Part shown: piece by piece, positions 1 to 8,731 of the stretch
Position numbering within the stretch: the stretch's first letter is position 1
Layout of the letters: every line of letters starts with the position of its first letter
Assembly: GCA_965603205.1 (NCBI GenBank)
Contig: CBFDCC010000018.1
Span: forward strand, 1-33,076
DNA from: Temperatibacter sp965603205
Lineage (GTDB): Bacteria > Pseudomonadota > Alphaproteobacteria > Sphingomonadales > Kordiimonadaceae
Direction: 5' to 3'
DNA: 33,076 nucleotides
Program-made: the position numbers and the translations under genes
Notes under the pieces: generated by a model
Seen by the model: the letters and a program-made list of their open reading frames with translations, nothing else
Told to the model about the DNA's origin: nothing
Databases searched by the model: none

Positions 1-71
1 TAGGCAAAGCCGTACCGAATGACAATGAGGCCGAGCTGATGCGAGGATCAAGAGAAGAAAAGGACTTAAAT

Positions 72-1277
72 ATGTGGGACATGTTAATCACTGGCGTAAA
101 TATCGCTACTATGAGCGAAGCCGCAGATAATTACGGTATTATCGAGGATGCTGCTCTTGGCATATTAGACGACGAGATCACTTTTGTTGGAAAAATGACG
201 GACCTAACTGACACGCCAGAAAAGCTTGCTATTTCGCACAACCCGATGAACGGCGAGTGGATTTTACCCGGTTTTATCGATTGTCACACCCATCTGGTAT
301 TTGGCGGCAACCGCGCCCGTGAATATGAAATGCGCTTAAACGGCGCTACCTATGAAGAGATATCAAAGGCAGGTGGCGGCATATTATCAACCGTTACTGC
401 AACGCGCAACGCTACTGAGGCTGAACTTGTTGAGGCATCACTGCCACGCCTAGAAGCGCTCAAAGCCAGCGGCGTTACCACGGTTGAAATTAAATCGGGG
501 TATGGCCTCACTTTAGACGACGAGATTAAAATGCTAAAGGCCGCTATTGAGCTTGAAGCCATTACAGGCGTTAGCGTTATCACCACATTGCTAGCAGCAC
601 ATGCAACCCCGCCTGAATATAAAGACAGACCTGATGCCTATATTGATCATATCTGTGACAAGATCATCCCTGCTGCTGTTGCAGCGGAAGTTGTTGACGC
701 TGTCGATGCTTTTTGTGAAGGCATTGCCTTTACCCCCGATCAAGTGCGACGTGTCTTTGCCTACGCTAAATCAGAGGGTTTAGACGTTAAATTACACGCT
801 GACCAGCTTTCTGATCTGGGCGGTGCTGGCATAGCGGCTGAATATGGCGCGCTATCCGCCGATCATATTGAATATGCAAATGCCGCTAGCATTGACGCCA
901 TGGCGGCGGCGGGCACAGTGGCGGTATTATTACCCGCCGCATATTATAACCTAAAGGAAAATAAACGCCCACCCGTTGAAATGCTGCGATCCAAGGGCGT
1001 ACCGATAGCTATCGCCACAGACTGCAATCCCGGCAGCAGCCCCGCCACCAACATCCAATTAATGCTACATATGGCCTGCACATTATTTGGCCTAACGCCC
1101 GTTGAGGCGCTGCGCGGTATCACATTAAATGGTGCAAAAGCGCTGGGCATTGATGAGACACATGGATCATTAGAAGTGGGCAAGGTTGCTGATTTCAATG
1201 TCTTTGATATGGATCATCCATCAGAGCTGTCATATTGGATCGGCGGCGTAACACCCAAGGAAGTTTATAAGGCTTAA
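72..1277 (+). CDS. hutI: Imidazolonepropionase (HutI)
   Basis: Predicted cytosolic amidohydrolase that opens imidazolone-5-propionate to N-formimino-L-glutamate, the third step of histidine degradation. The 401-residue product is normal for HutI. It has the metal-binding DCHTH motif (His72 and His74), the LLAAHATPPEY segment, His242 in KLHADQ, ADHIEY, and Asp317 in ATDCNPGS, all typical of the family. The start at 72 is chosen because AAAAGGA lies about 8 bases before this ATG. An earlier in-frame ATG at 39 has no good ribosome site, and the N-terminus MWDMLITGVN fits family starts. The same frame stays open to the window edge, so a gene ending inside the first 71 bases cannot be ruled out; frame 2 has a TGA at 20-22 that could be the stop of an upstream hut gene. 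No other hut gene is visible. Confidence 0.95.
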   Translation: MWDMLITGVNIATMSEAADNYGIIEDAALGILDDEITFVGKMTDLTDTPEKLAISHNPMNGEWILPGFIDCHTHLVFGGNRAREYEMRLNGATYEEISKAGGGILSTVTATRNATEAELVEASLPRLEALKASGVTTVEIKSGYGLTLDDEIKMLKAAIELEAITGVSVITTLLAAHATPPEYKDRPDAYIDHICDKIIPAAVAAEVVDAVDAFCEGIAFTPDQVRRVFAYAKSEGLDVKLHADQLSDLGGAGIAAEYGALSADHIEYANAASIDAMAAAGTVAVLLPAAYYNLKENKRPPVEMLRSKGVPIAIATDCNPGSSPATNIQLMLHMACTLFGLTPVEALRGITLNGAKALGIDETHGSLEVGKVADFNVFDMDHPSELSYWIGGVTPKEVYKA

Positions 1278-1395
1278 AAATCATATAAAACAATAAAGCA
1301 ATATTATTATTCGCTTTTCATCCTGCCTATAATTCCATATAAACTGCCATAATAATTAGGGTTTTATATAAATACTTCTAGAAGACGGGGCTATA

Positions 1396-2250
1396 ATGCA
1401 GAAAACTTTTTTATTAGGTGTTGGTTGTCAAAAAGGGGGAACCACATGGATGCATCAATTCTTATCTCAGCACCCTAATGTTAATATGGGGTTTAGAAAA
1501 GAGTATCATGTTTTTGATAGACTATATATTCCCAAATGCATAACACCGCTTAAGGCCCATATTTCTGATATCCAAAAAGAAATGGAATCTGCTGAAATTC
1601 TGGATAAAAAAAACCTTAAAAAATGGCTGTCTTTCTATGACGACACTGAAAATTACTATAACTATTTCCAACATCTTGCATCAGATAATGATGAAACCCA
1701 CCTAGTAGGAGATATTACGCCCACATATTGCGGCCTACCTGCTAAAGTTTATGCTGATATAAAACAGTCATTAGAAAAAAGAGGCTTTAAAGTTAAAGTC
1801 GTTTTTTTAATGAGGGACCCCGTAGAGCGACTTTGGTCAAGTGCAAGAATGCGTCGACGCAAGCAACCTGCACAAGACACATCTGAAAATTATGAGCATG
1901 AGCGGCTTTCATATGTTTATAAAAGATATATAGGGAAAATTCGCACTCAATATGACAAAACCATAAAAAACGTTGAGAGTGTTTTCCCGAGTGAAGATAT
2001 ACATTATGAGTTTTACGAACAACTTTTTCGGCAAGAGTCCATCGATTCATTATTAAGCTTTTTAGACCTTTCCGCACTGGAACCAAATTTTGACAAAAAA
2101 GTGAATGTATCTAAAAAAACCACTGGCATAGACAAGGCACTATTATCAGAAGTTGCTAATTATTATGTCGATACCTATGCATTCGTCTCTGATAAATTTG
2201 GCAAAGAAAAAATGGAAAACCTCTGGCCAAATTATAAATATATCAAGTAG
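1396..2250 (+). CDS. PAPS-dependent sulfotransferase family protein
   Basis: Predicted sulfotransferase of 284 residues that would move sulfate from PAPS to an unknown acceptor, such as a glycan or small metabolite. The N-terminal GCQKGGTTW (about residues 10-18) is the 5'-phosphosulfate loop. VVFLMRDPVERLWSSAR (about 135-151) is the 3'-phosphate binding segment, with Arg140 and Ser148/149. These two motifs define the family, most like the heparan-type Sulfotransfer_1/3 group. There is no signal peptide or membrane segment, so the enzyme is probably cytosolic. The gene stands alone between hutI and ubiD. It is clearly richer in A and T than both neighbours, with many AAA/AAT/TTT codons, which suggests acquisition by transfer. 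The acceptor cannot be guessed from sequence. Confidence 0.82.
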   Translation: MQKTFLLGVGCQKGGTTWMHQFLSQHPNVNMGFRKEYHVFDRLYIPKCITPLKAHISDIQKEMESAEILDKKNLKKWLSFYDDTENYYNYFQHLASDNDETHLVGDITPTYCGLPAKVYADIKQSLEKRGFKVKVVFLMRDPVERLWSSARMRRRKQPAQDTSENYEHERLSYVYKRYIGKIRTQYDKTIKNVESVFPSEDIHYEFYEQLFRQESIDSLLSFLDLSALEPNFDKKVNVSKKTTGIDKALLSEVANYYVDTYAFVSDKFGKEKMENLWPNYKYIK

Positions 2251-2337
2251 TCAAAGATAGTCCCCAGCCTAACATGTCAAAATCTGACTAGCCCCAACCA
2301 ACTGATTGCCCTATAAAGCACCACAAGAGGATATTTT

Positions 2338-3858
2338 ATGGCATATGACAGTTTACGAGATTTTATTGCAACGCTAGAAGCGGATGGTGATTTACTGCGG
2401 ATAACCGCAGAAGTTTCCACCGAGCTAGAGATGACAGAGATTCAGACCCGCGTGCTGCATGCGGGCGGTCCTGCGCTTTTATTTGAAAATGTTGTTAATG
2501 AAAAAGGTGTCAAATCCGATATGCCAGTGCTGGTCAATCTGTTCGGCACGGTCGAGCGTGTCGCCAAAGGCATGGAGCGCAAACCTTCTGAGCTGCGCGA
2601 AGTAGGTGAAATGCTTGCCTTCCTGCGCCAACCTGAGCCGCCCAAGGGATTTAAAGACGCACTGAAGATGCTGCCGCTGGCTAAAAGGGTGCTGGCAATG
2701 CGCCCCAAGACCGTCAAAAAAGGCCCTGTGCAAGATGTGGTCTTAACGGGTGATGATATTGATCTAGATATGCTGCCGATCCAGACATGCTGGCCAGGCG
2801 AACCTGCGCCGCTGATCACTTGGCCGCTGGTTGTAACCAAAGGCCCTGGAACGCTGCGCGAAGACGATTATAATCTGGGTATTTACCGCATGCAAAAGCT
2901 GGGTAAAAACAAGACCGTCATGCGCTGGTTAAAACACCGTGGCGGCGCACAGCAATATCAGCGCTGGAAAGATCAAAAGCCAGAGCCTCTGCCCTGCGCG
3001 GTGGTACTTGGTGCTGATCCGGGTACAATTTTGGCGGCCGTAACGCCCGTGCCTGACACATTATCAGAATATCAATTTGCGGGATTGTTGCGCGGCAAAA
3101 AAGTACCGCTGGTGGACTGTAAAACCATTCCGCTGAAAGTGCCAGCCACGGCCGAGATCGTGCTGGAGGGTTATGTTAGCTTAGACGACTATGCTGACGA
3201 GGGACCATACGGCGACCACACTGGCTATTATAACAGCGTCGAAAAATTCCCCGTATTCACCATCACCGCCATTACCATGCGTAAAGACCCTATTTACCTA
3301 AGCACCTATACGGGCCGCCCACCTGACGAGCCTGCAATTCTTGGTGAAGCGCTGAATGAAGTGTTTATCCCCTTGATGCAGCAGCAGTTCCCCGAGATCG
3401 TGGATTTTTGGCTACCGCCAGAGGGATGCAGTTACCGCATTGCCGTTGTCAGCATTAAGAAAGCATATGCGGGCCACGCGCGCCGTATCATGATGGCGGT
3501 TTGGTCGTTCCTGCGTCAGTTTGTTTATACCAAATTTGTGATCATTGTGGATGATGATATCAATTGCCGCGACTGGAAAGACGTGATGTGGGCTATGTCT
3601 ACACGTATGGACCCTGTGCGCGATATCGTGACGGTGGAAAATACGCCTATTGATTATCTAGATTTCGCTAGCCCTGAAAGCGGCCTTGGCGGCAAGCTAG
3701 GCATGGATGCCACCAACAAAATGGGTAACGAGACCCACCGCGAATGGGGCAAGAAAATCCATATGGACGAGGCCGTGGTCAATCGCATTGATACGATTTG
3801 GGACGAACTGGGCATTGAAAAAGACGGCATGGATTTCAAAAGCATTTGGGGTGAGTGA
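2338..3858 (+). CDS. ubiD: UbiD family prenylated-FMN decarboxylase
   Basis: Predicted decarboxylase of 506 residues that uses prenylated FMN. The best guess for its role is 3-octaprenyl-4-hydroxybenzoate decarboxylation in ubiquinone synthesis. The sequence is UbiD-like over its full length: an N-terminal DSLRDFIATLEADGDLLRI, the central YNLGIYR (Arg184), EIVLEGYV (Glu277) and DEGPYGDHTGYY (Glu288), then STYTGRPPDEPAILGEA. The Arg and Glu residues fit the family's Glu-Arg-Glu catalytic network, although the exact alignment was not run. AGAGG lies about 7 bases before the ATG. No UbiX flavin prenyltransferase gene is in the window, so the cofactor must be supplied from elsewhere. Related aromatic-acid decarboxylases share this fold, but the length and N-terminus favour the ubiquinone enzyme. 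Confidence 0.9.
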   Translation: MAYDSLRDFIATLEADGDLLRITAEVSTELEMTEIQTRVLHAGGPALLFENVVNEKGVKSDMPVLVNLFGTVERVAKGMERKPSELREVGEMLAFLRQPEPPKGFKDALKMLPLAKRVLAMRPKTVKKGPVQDVVLTGDDIDLDMLPIQTCWPGEPAPLITWPLVVTKGPGTLREDDYNLGIYRMQKLGKNKTVMRWLKHRGGAQQYQRWKDQKPEPLPCAVVLGADPGTILAAVTPVPDTLSEYQFAGLLRGKKVPLVDCKTIPLKVPATAEIVLEGYVSLDDYADEGPYGDHTGYYNSVEKFPVFTITAITMRKDPIYLSTYTGRPPDEPAILGEALNEVFIPLMQQQFPEIVDFWLPPEGCSYRIAVVSIKKAYAGHARRIMMAVWSFLRQFVYTKFVIIVDDDINCRDWKDVMWAMSTRMDPVRDIVTVENTPIDYLDFASPESGLGGKLGMDATNKMGNETHREWGKKIHMDEAVVNRIDTIWDELGIEKDGMDFKSIWGE

Positions 3859-3878
3859 TGACTATCAAACCTTTCGGT

Positions 3879-3960
3879 CATTCCAGACTTGATCTGGAGT
3901 CCATTTGCGATCATCGTGTTCTAGGCTTCGAAATGGATAGGCCTATCAAGACGGGTAATG
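3879..3960. repeat. Double-hairpin dispersed repeat candidate
   Basis: An 82-base palindromic unit in the ubiD-moaB gap. The left arm (3879-3904) contains the hairpin TCCAGA-CTTGA-TCTGGA. The right arm (3933-3960) is roughly its inverse: the outer ends CATT/AATG match, as do the inner ends TCCAT/ATGGA, and both arms share CTTGAT. Elements of this shape are scattered in large numbers between genes of many Alphaproteobacteria. The rest of the 3859-4103 gap shows nothing I can name. Confidence 0.6.
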
Positions 3961-4103
3961 ATGAAGGTGTGGTGGGCAAATCATTCTCACTTGATCCTGC
4001 TCAAACACACACTTTAATAAACCCGTATAAATAACTAGACGGCTACTAGTGATTTTCGCTACTGTCATCCAAACACACTCGGCATTTAAAGAAGGAATGA
4101 TAT

Positions 4104-4637
4104 ATGGCTGGTCGCATTGATGAAACACGTGAATTTAAACCTCTGCGCATTGCGGTACTAACCATATCGGACACACGTACGCTAGATGATGACCGTAGCG
4201 GTGACCGCTTGATCACACATTTGGAAGAGGCCGGTCATACACTAGCAACACGGGCAATTGAAAAAGACACCATCACGGATATTCAGGCCACTGTCACCGA
4301 TTGGGTGGCAAGCAATAACATTGATGTTATCATCACCACAGGTGGTACGGGCATCACGGGCCGCGACGTAACACCAGAGGCACTGCGTCCATTATTTGAT
4401 GTGGAAATCCCGGGATTTGGTGAACTGTTTAGGCAATTGAGTTACGAACTTATTGGCACCTCGACCATACAGTCACGCGCACTTGCAGGACGCACCAAGG
4501 CAACACTTATATTTGCCCTACCGGGCAGCCCCAGCGCATGCAGTGATGGCTGGAGGTGGATTTTAGCGACTCAGCTAGATTACCGCTACCGCCCGTGTAA
4601 TTTTGCTGAACTTTTACCCCGCTTCCTAGAAAAATAG
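4104..4637 (+). CDS. moaB: Molybdenum cofactor biosynthesis protein MoaB
   Basis: Predicted MoaB/Mog-type molybdopterin-binding protein of 177 residues, the usual length. It probably assists adenylylation of molybdopterin during molybdenum cofactor synthesis in the cytosol. The family fingerprint is clear: LRIAVLTISDTRTLDDDRSG near the N-terminus, ITTGGTGITGRDVTPEAL at about 77-94 (the MPT-binding loop), and FALPGSPSAC at about 137-146. AAGGAATG precedes the ATG by about 7 bases. No other molybdenum-cofactor gene is nearby, and no molybdoenzyme is encoded in the window. MoaB and Mog are hard to tell apart by eye; the short length and the spacing of motifs favour MoaB. Confidence 0.92.
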   Translation: MAGRIDETREFKPLRIAVLTISDTRTLDDDRSGDRLITHLEEAGHTLATRAIEKDTITDIQATVTDWVASNNIDVIITTGGTGITGRDVTPEALRPLFDVEIPGFGELFRQLSYELIGTSTIQSRALAGRTKATLIFALPGSPSACSDGWRWILATQLDYRYRPCNFAELLPRFLEK

Positions 4638-4739
4638 ACAATCCTTGCCCAATATAGACAAATTTACTCTAATTTTATGGGTGACACATAGCTCTAAATA
4701 TGAGACTAATGGGATTGAAATAAACCTTCTAGGGGGACT

Positions 4740-5237
4740 ATGAGACGCACAGCTAAAATAATTGACACTGACAGGCAGGATCAACAAACACCTGATGTCT
4801 ATAAAGCCATTTGCCAAGATGCCGCCGAGGGCACCAACGCGAATTTAGTCAGCCTGTGGGTATTTGATAAAGATCTTACGTCGATCACCTGCAACTGCCA
4901 TTATGACGCTATAGAAGAGTCATTCTCATCAGGTGCAGTTCTTTTAAAGCAAAATTATCCTGCTTATTTTAACACTATTGTCAAAGAAGGCATAATTTCT
5001 GCCACTGATGTCACTAAAAACATAGCGACTAAAGAACTTGTAAAAGGATATTTCAAACCCTTAAACATCTATTCCATGCTGGATTTCACATTATTCAGAG
5101 ATAATAAACCCATCGGCATTATATGCTGCGAGAACCGTGGTGAAATACGTGACTGGTCCGATGCCGATATTAAATATTTACGCACATTATCTACACTAAC
5201 GGCCCATCATTTTACGCAGATAAACAAGACACAATAG
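4740..5237 (+). CDS. Small single-domain GAF protein
   Basis: A 165-residue protein that is essentially one GAF sensor domain (about residues 20-160). GAF-like features are ANLVSLWVFDKDLTSITC, the middle region DVTKNIATKELVKGYF, SMLDFTLFRDNKPIGIICCENRG, and the end WSDADIKYLRTLSTLTAHHF. No output domain (kinase, GGDEF, HTH) is attached, so it would have to act by binding a ligand and touching a partner. The ligand is unknown; Cys and His residues are present but no cofactor-binding signature is recognised. AGGGGG lies 4-9 bases before the ATG. Its last 26 bases overlap the 3' end of the convergent flavoprotein gene. Confidence 0.78.
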   Translation: MRRTAKIIDTDRQDQQTPDVYKAICQDAAEGTNANLVSLWVFDKDLTSITCNCHYDAIEESFSSGAVLLKQNYPAYFNTIVKEGIISATDVTKNIATKELVKGYFKPLNIYSMLDFTLFRDNKPIGIICCENRGEIRDWSDADIKYLRTLSTLTAHHFTQINKTQ

Positions 5238-6465
5238 CACACCCCGCAGCGCGCCCAGTTGCCAGACATGCCGTTAATAAATACCCACCAGTTGGCGCGT
5301 CAAAATCAAGCATTTCACCAGCTATAAAAATGGTAGGGTCACTAATAGGTGACCAGTGCGCATTTAAATCATTCATATCAACACCACCCGCTACACTAAT
5401 AGCCTCAGCAATTGGTCGAGGACTAACCACAGGCAGATGCAACGCCTTAATGTGGCCCGCTAACACATCCATGTCAGCGTAATCATCCTTAGTGGTGCAG
5501 TGACGCAGCAACGCAGCCTTAACACCTGCTATCCCCGTTACTTTGCGCAGATGATTGGACATTGAATTTTTCCCGCGTGGTTTATGTAAGGATTGTTTTA
5601 TCTGATCTAGACTGCGATCAGGTAGCAAATCAATTTCTAGATAAGCCTCACCCTTTTCCAGTGCATCTCGCAGGGCACTAGAGACCGTATAGACAGCACT
5701 ACCCTCAACGCCGTATTTACTAATAACAAAATCACCTTGGGCAGTTTGAGTACCTACATTCAACTTAATTGATTTTATGGGCTCCCCAGCGAATTTCTGC
5801 TGAAATTCACTTGGCCAATCCACATTAAACCCACAGTTTGATGGCTTAAATGGATTAATGGAAAGACCCGCATCCGCTAGAGGCTTGACCCAAGCACCAT
5901 CACTACCAAGACGCGGCCAAGACGCACCCCCCATCGCAAATACGATAGCGTCTGCACTGACAAGCTTGCGCCCGTCAATCGTGTCAAATACCAACTGTCC
6001 ATTTTCCCAGCCTCGCCATTTGTGCCTTAATGCCAGCTTGGCACCTAAATCATCCAACCGCCTCAACCAAGCCCTAAGCAGAGGTGCCCCCTTAAACATT
6101 TTTGGAAAGACACGCCCTGACGAGCCAACAAATGTCTCAATGCCAAGGCTATGTACCCAGTCTTTGACATCATTAGGCGTAAAATCATCAAGCGCAGCTA
6201 AAAAAGCATCTGACGTATTTCCCTGATTATAACGACTGCGAAATATTTTATACTCTTCGGCGTGCGTGATATTCAGACCACTTTTACCCGCCATTAAAAA
6301 CTTGCGCCCCGGCGTGGCCATAGCGTCATAAATAGTCACCTGAGCGCGACCATCTGCGGCTTTCAGTATTGTCTCAGCCGCCATTAATCCCGCAGGGCCA
6401 CCGCCAATGATTGCTATATGTTTTATGGTGTTAATATCGTTAACCTTTGTAACTACGTGTGACAC
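5212..6465 (-). CDS. FAD-dependent flavoprotein, TIGR03862 / HI0933-like family
   Basis: Predicted FAD-binding oxidoreductase of 417 residues. The N-terminus KHIAIIGGGPAGLMAAE (GGGPAG at 21-26) is the dinucleotide-binding motif. TPGRKFLMAGKSGLNITHAE and GGASWPRLGSDGAW are typical of the HI0933/BaiN flavoproteins. The C-terminus FIAGEMLDFDAPTGGYLLTACLATGRAAG closes the FAD site. The physiological substrate is unknown. Its start lies 26 bases inside the end of alr on the same strand, so the two are probably cotranscribed and translationally coupled. The next Met is inside the FAD motif, so a start at or close to 6465 is required. The 3' end overlaps the convergent GAF gene by 26 bases. Confidence 0.88.
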   Translation of the reverse strand: MSHVVTKVNDINTIKHIAIIGGGPAGLMAAETILKAADGRAQVTIYDAMATPGRKFLMAGKSGLNITHAEEYKIFRSRYNQGNTSDAFLAALDDFTPNDVKDWVHSLGIETFVGSSGRVFPKMFKGAPLLRAWLRRLDDLGAKLALRHKWRGWENGQLVFDTIDGRKLVSADAIVFAMGGASWPRLGSDGAWVKPLADAGLSINPFKPSNCGFNVDWPSEFQQKFAGEPIKSIKLNVGTQTAQGDFVISKYGVEGSAVYTVSSALRDALEKGEAYLEIDLLPDRSLDQIKQSLHKPRGKNSMSNHLRKVTGIAGVKAALLRHCTTKDDYADMDVLAGHIKALHLPVVSPRPIAEAISVAGGVDMNDLNAHWSPISDPTIFIAGEMLDFDAPTGGYLLTACLATGRAAGCAIVSCLSA

Positions 6466-7540
6466 GATTTGTTATGCTGGCCATAACCTCATACCCGATA
6501 GTACCTGCACTTGCGGCAACATTACCTAACTTGATATGACATCCAAATAATTCTGCACTATCGCCTAGATCAACGCCTTGTATATCCGTCACATCTAGTG
6601 TGATCATATCCATGGACACGTTACCAACCACGGGGGCAAAGCCACCACCAATATAGGCATTTATCTGGCCTGATTCAACACCTCTGGGATAGCCATCAGC
6701 GTAACCTGCGCCAATCGTTGCAATGATACTCGGCCGTTTTGCCACCCAATTATGGCTGTAACCCACACTTTCACCGACAGCAATTTCGCGCAGGCTAATC
6801 ACAGGGGCGAGCAGGCTCATTACTGGTTTTAACTGAGAGGATTGTTGGGTAGGCGTAGCATAAGGATCGCCGCCATAGAGCATAAAGCCCGCGCGGCTCC
6901 ATGCAGCCCGCTTAATAGTAGGCCAACCCATAATGGCAGCACTATTGCTCATACTGACTTTTAAATCATGCTTTTCAGCTACAGCATCAATAATATTGAT
7001 TTGCTTGTGTGTGCTTTCGCCATCAAGTTCCTCAGCCATAGAAAAATGCGTCGCGAGCGTAATATCAGCCACATGATCACAAGCTTTCAGTCGATTTACA
7101 TAATCATCAACCTCATCAGGCATAACACCTAGACGGTGCATACCCGTATCCACCTTGATCATAACATGTGTGATTTTATAGCAAGCGTTAGCTTCAATAG
7201 CCTTTAATTGCCTTTTGTTATGCACAACAGTCCACAGGTCATATTTGGCAATATCTGCCAACTGATCCTCGCTGACAAATCCTTCTAACAACAAGATAGG
7301 TGCCGTGATACCAGCCTCACGCAACTCTAGCGCCTCTGCTACAATAGCCACCGCAAATGCGTCCGCAATACCCATTAGCGCCCTCGCCACTGGCACCGCG
7401 CCGTGACCATAGGCATTGGCCTTAATCACGCAGATTAATTTAACGTCGGGCGATAAATCGCGGGCAAATATTGCATTAGCGCGCAGAGCGTCTAAATCTA
7501 TTACAGCCGTTGCATTTATAAGAAGCCTATTATCAGTCAC
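6440..7540 (-). CDS. alr: Alanine racemase (PLP-dependent)
   Basis: Predicted fold-type III PLP enzyme of 366 residues that interconverts L- and D-alanine, normally for peptidoglycan but also for D-alanine use. The PLP lysine is Lys40 in CVIKANAYGHG. The opposing catalytic tyrosine is Tyr261 in GESVGYSHNW. KVDTGMHRLG, RAGFMLYG and GNVSMDMITLDVT are further family motifs. It is the first gene of a leftward pair with the overlapping flavoprotein. The 189-base gap to the divergent dgcN gene must carry both promoters. Proximity to dgcN/dgcA and the later D-amino-acid transaminase hints that this copy may serve D-amino-acid catabolism; whether a second alr exists elsewhere cannot be seen. Confidence 0.94.
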   Translation of the reverse strand: MTDNRLLINATAVIDLDALRANAIFARDLSPDVKLICVIKANAYGHGAVPVARALMGIADAFAVAIVAEALELREAGITAPILLLEGFVSEDQLADIAKYDLWTVVHNKRQLKAIEANACYKITHVMIKVDTGMHRLGVMPDEVDDYVNRLKACDHVADITLATHFSMAEELDGESTHKQINIIDAVAEKHDLKVSMSNSAAIMGWPTIKRAAWSRAGFMLYGGDPYATPTQQSSQLKPVMSLLAPVISLREIAVGESVGYSHNWVAKRPSIIATIGAGYADGYPRGVESGQINAYIGGGFAPVVGNVSMDMITLDVTDIQGVDLGDSAELFGCHIKLGNVAASAGTIGYEVMASITNRVTRSYKG

Positions 7541-7729
7541 TTGATTTTCCTAAACTCAATATTTCCATATAGTTTTAACTAACTTATCTGTAAAAGCCAA
7601 TTTCTATGATTAATAAAGACTATATTCCATCAAAGAGGGTCACAATCTACCCAATATGGTATATTTACCTCTTAGGGAAAATATGATTTAAACACCTCCT
7701 TATGTTCAGTTGCTAATTGGAAATTTGTT

Positions 7730-8731
7730 ATGTTTAAAATTAATACCCCTTACCTGTTGTTTCTAGGGAATGCCCCAGATGCCCTATCTGCCAAAACAGC
7801 GCGCGGCATTAACGACTGGCGGCCTGAAAATGTAATTGCTCAAATGCGATTAGATGACTGTAATGCGGATCTTGGCATTGTTGATATGGGATTAGAGGAA
7901 GCCTATCAAGCTGGTGCGCGTACGCTGGTACTAGGCACTGCTAATCGTGGCGGCATTATTCCTGGCGAATGGATTGACCTGCTAAAACAAGCATTAGAGA
8001 TTGGGTATGACATTGCTAATGGTTTGCATAACAAGGTGTTGGATATCGAAGAAGTCGCGGGCCTAGCAACGCGATTAAATCGCAACATATATGATGTGCG
8101 CCATCCTAAAGAAATTTTCCCTATTGGTAACGCAGTTAAACGCACGGGCAAACGCCTGCTGCCCGTTGGTACAGATTGTTCTTGCGGCAAAATGTATACA
8201 GCACTTGCCATTGAAAAAGACATGAAAGCGGCAGGTGTGAACACCACTTTCCGCGCAACGGGTCAAACAGGTATCCTTATCGCTGGATCGGGCGTTTCTG
8301 TTGACGCGGTTGTTGCTGATTTTATGAGCGGCGCTGTTGAGACCATCACACCTGCAAATGAGGACCCAAATCACTGGGATATTATCGAAGGCCAAGGCAG
8401 CCTGTTCCACCCGTCCTTTTCTGGTGTGACGGCGGCGTTAATCCACGGGGGCGCCCCCGACGCGCTGGTTTTATGTCACGAGCCAACCCGCACACATATG
8501 CGCGGCCTACCCCATCAAAAAGTTCCAACATTGGACGCCCTATTAGATATGGCAACGGGCTTTGCCCGTGTGGTGAATGATCAGGCTAAATTTGTCGGCC
8601 TTTCGATCAACACCAGCCAGATGGACAAGGCAGATATTGATGGGTATTTAAAGGGGCTTGAGGATAAATACGGCCTACCAGCATGCGACCCTTACGCACA
8701 GGGTACAACCAAGATTGTGGCAAACCTATAA
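7730..8731 (+). CDS. dgcN: DUF1611 family protein, D-glutamate N-acetyltransferase DgcN-like
   Basis: A 333-residue DUF1611 protein. In marine bacteria a member called DgcN acetylates D-glutamate to N-acetyl-D-glutamate as the first step of a D-glutamate catabolic route. Here the C-terminal half begins with a P-loop-like LPVGTDCSCGKMYTALA (about 144-160), followed by FRATGQTGILIAGSGV, DIIEGQGSLFHPSF and LCHEPTRTHMRGLPH, all characteristic of DUF1611. The N-terminal half is a small Rossmann-like domain. The ribosome site is weak (TTGGAA about 10 bases upstream). The stop codon overlaps the dgcA start by one base (TAATG), so the two are translationally coupled; this pairing is what supports the DgcN assignment over other DUF1611 roles. 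Confidence 0.85.
   Translation: MFKINTPYLLFLGNAPDALSAKTARGINDWRPENVIAQMRLDDCNADLGIVDMGLEEAYQAGARTLVLGTANRGGIIPGEWIDLLKQALEIGYDIANGLHNKVLDIEEVAGLATRLNRNIYDVRHPKEIFPIGNAVKRTGKRLLPVGTDCSCGKMYTALAIEKDMKAAGVNTTFRATGQTGILIAGSGVSVDAVVADFMSGAVETITPANEDPNHWDIIEGQGSLFHPSFSGVTAALIHGGAPDALVLCHEPTRTHMRGLPHQKVPTLDALLDMATGFARVVNDQAKFVGLSINTSQMDKADIDGYLKGLEDKYGLPACDPYAQGTTKIVANL

Noticed and set aside
3946..4128. 60-residue minus-strand frame in the ubiD-moaB gap
   Set aside because: It overlaps the palindromic repeat and the moaB start, and has no ribosome site or recognisable sequence.
8683..8730. Upstream ATG start for dgcA inside dgcN
   Set aside because: The TAATG junction at 8729-8733 is a classic coupled start, and the extra residues are not family sequence.
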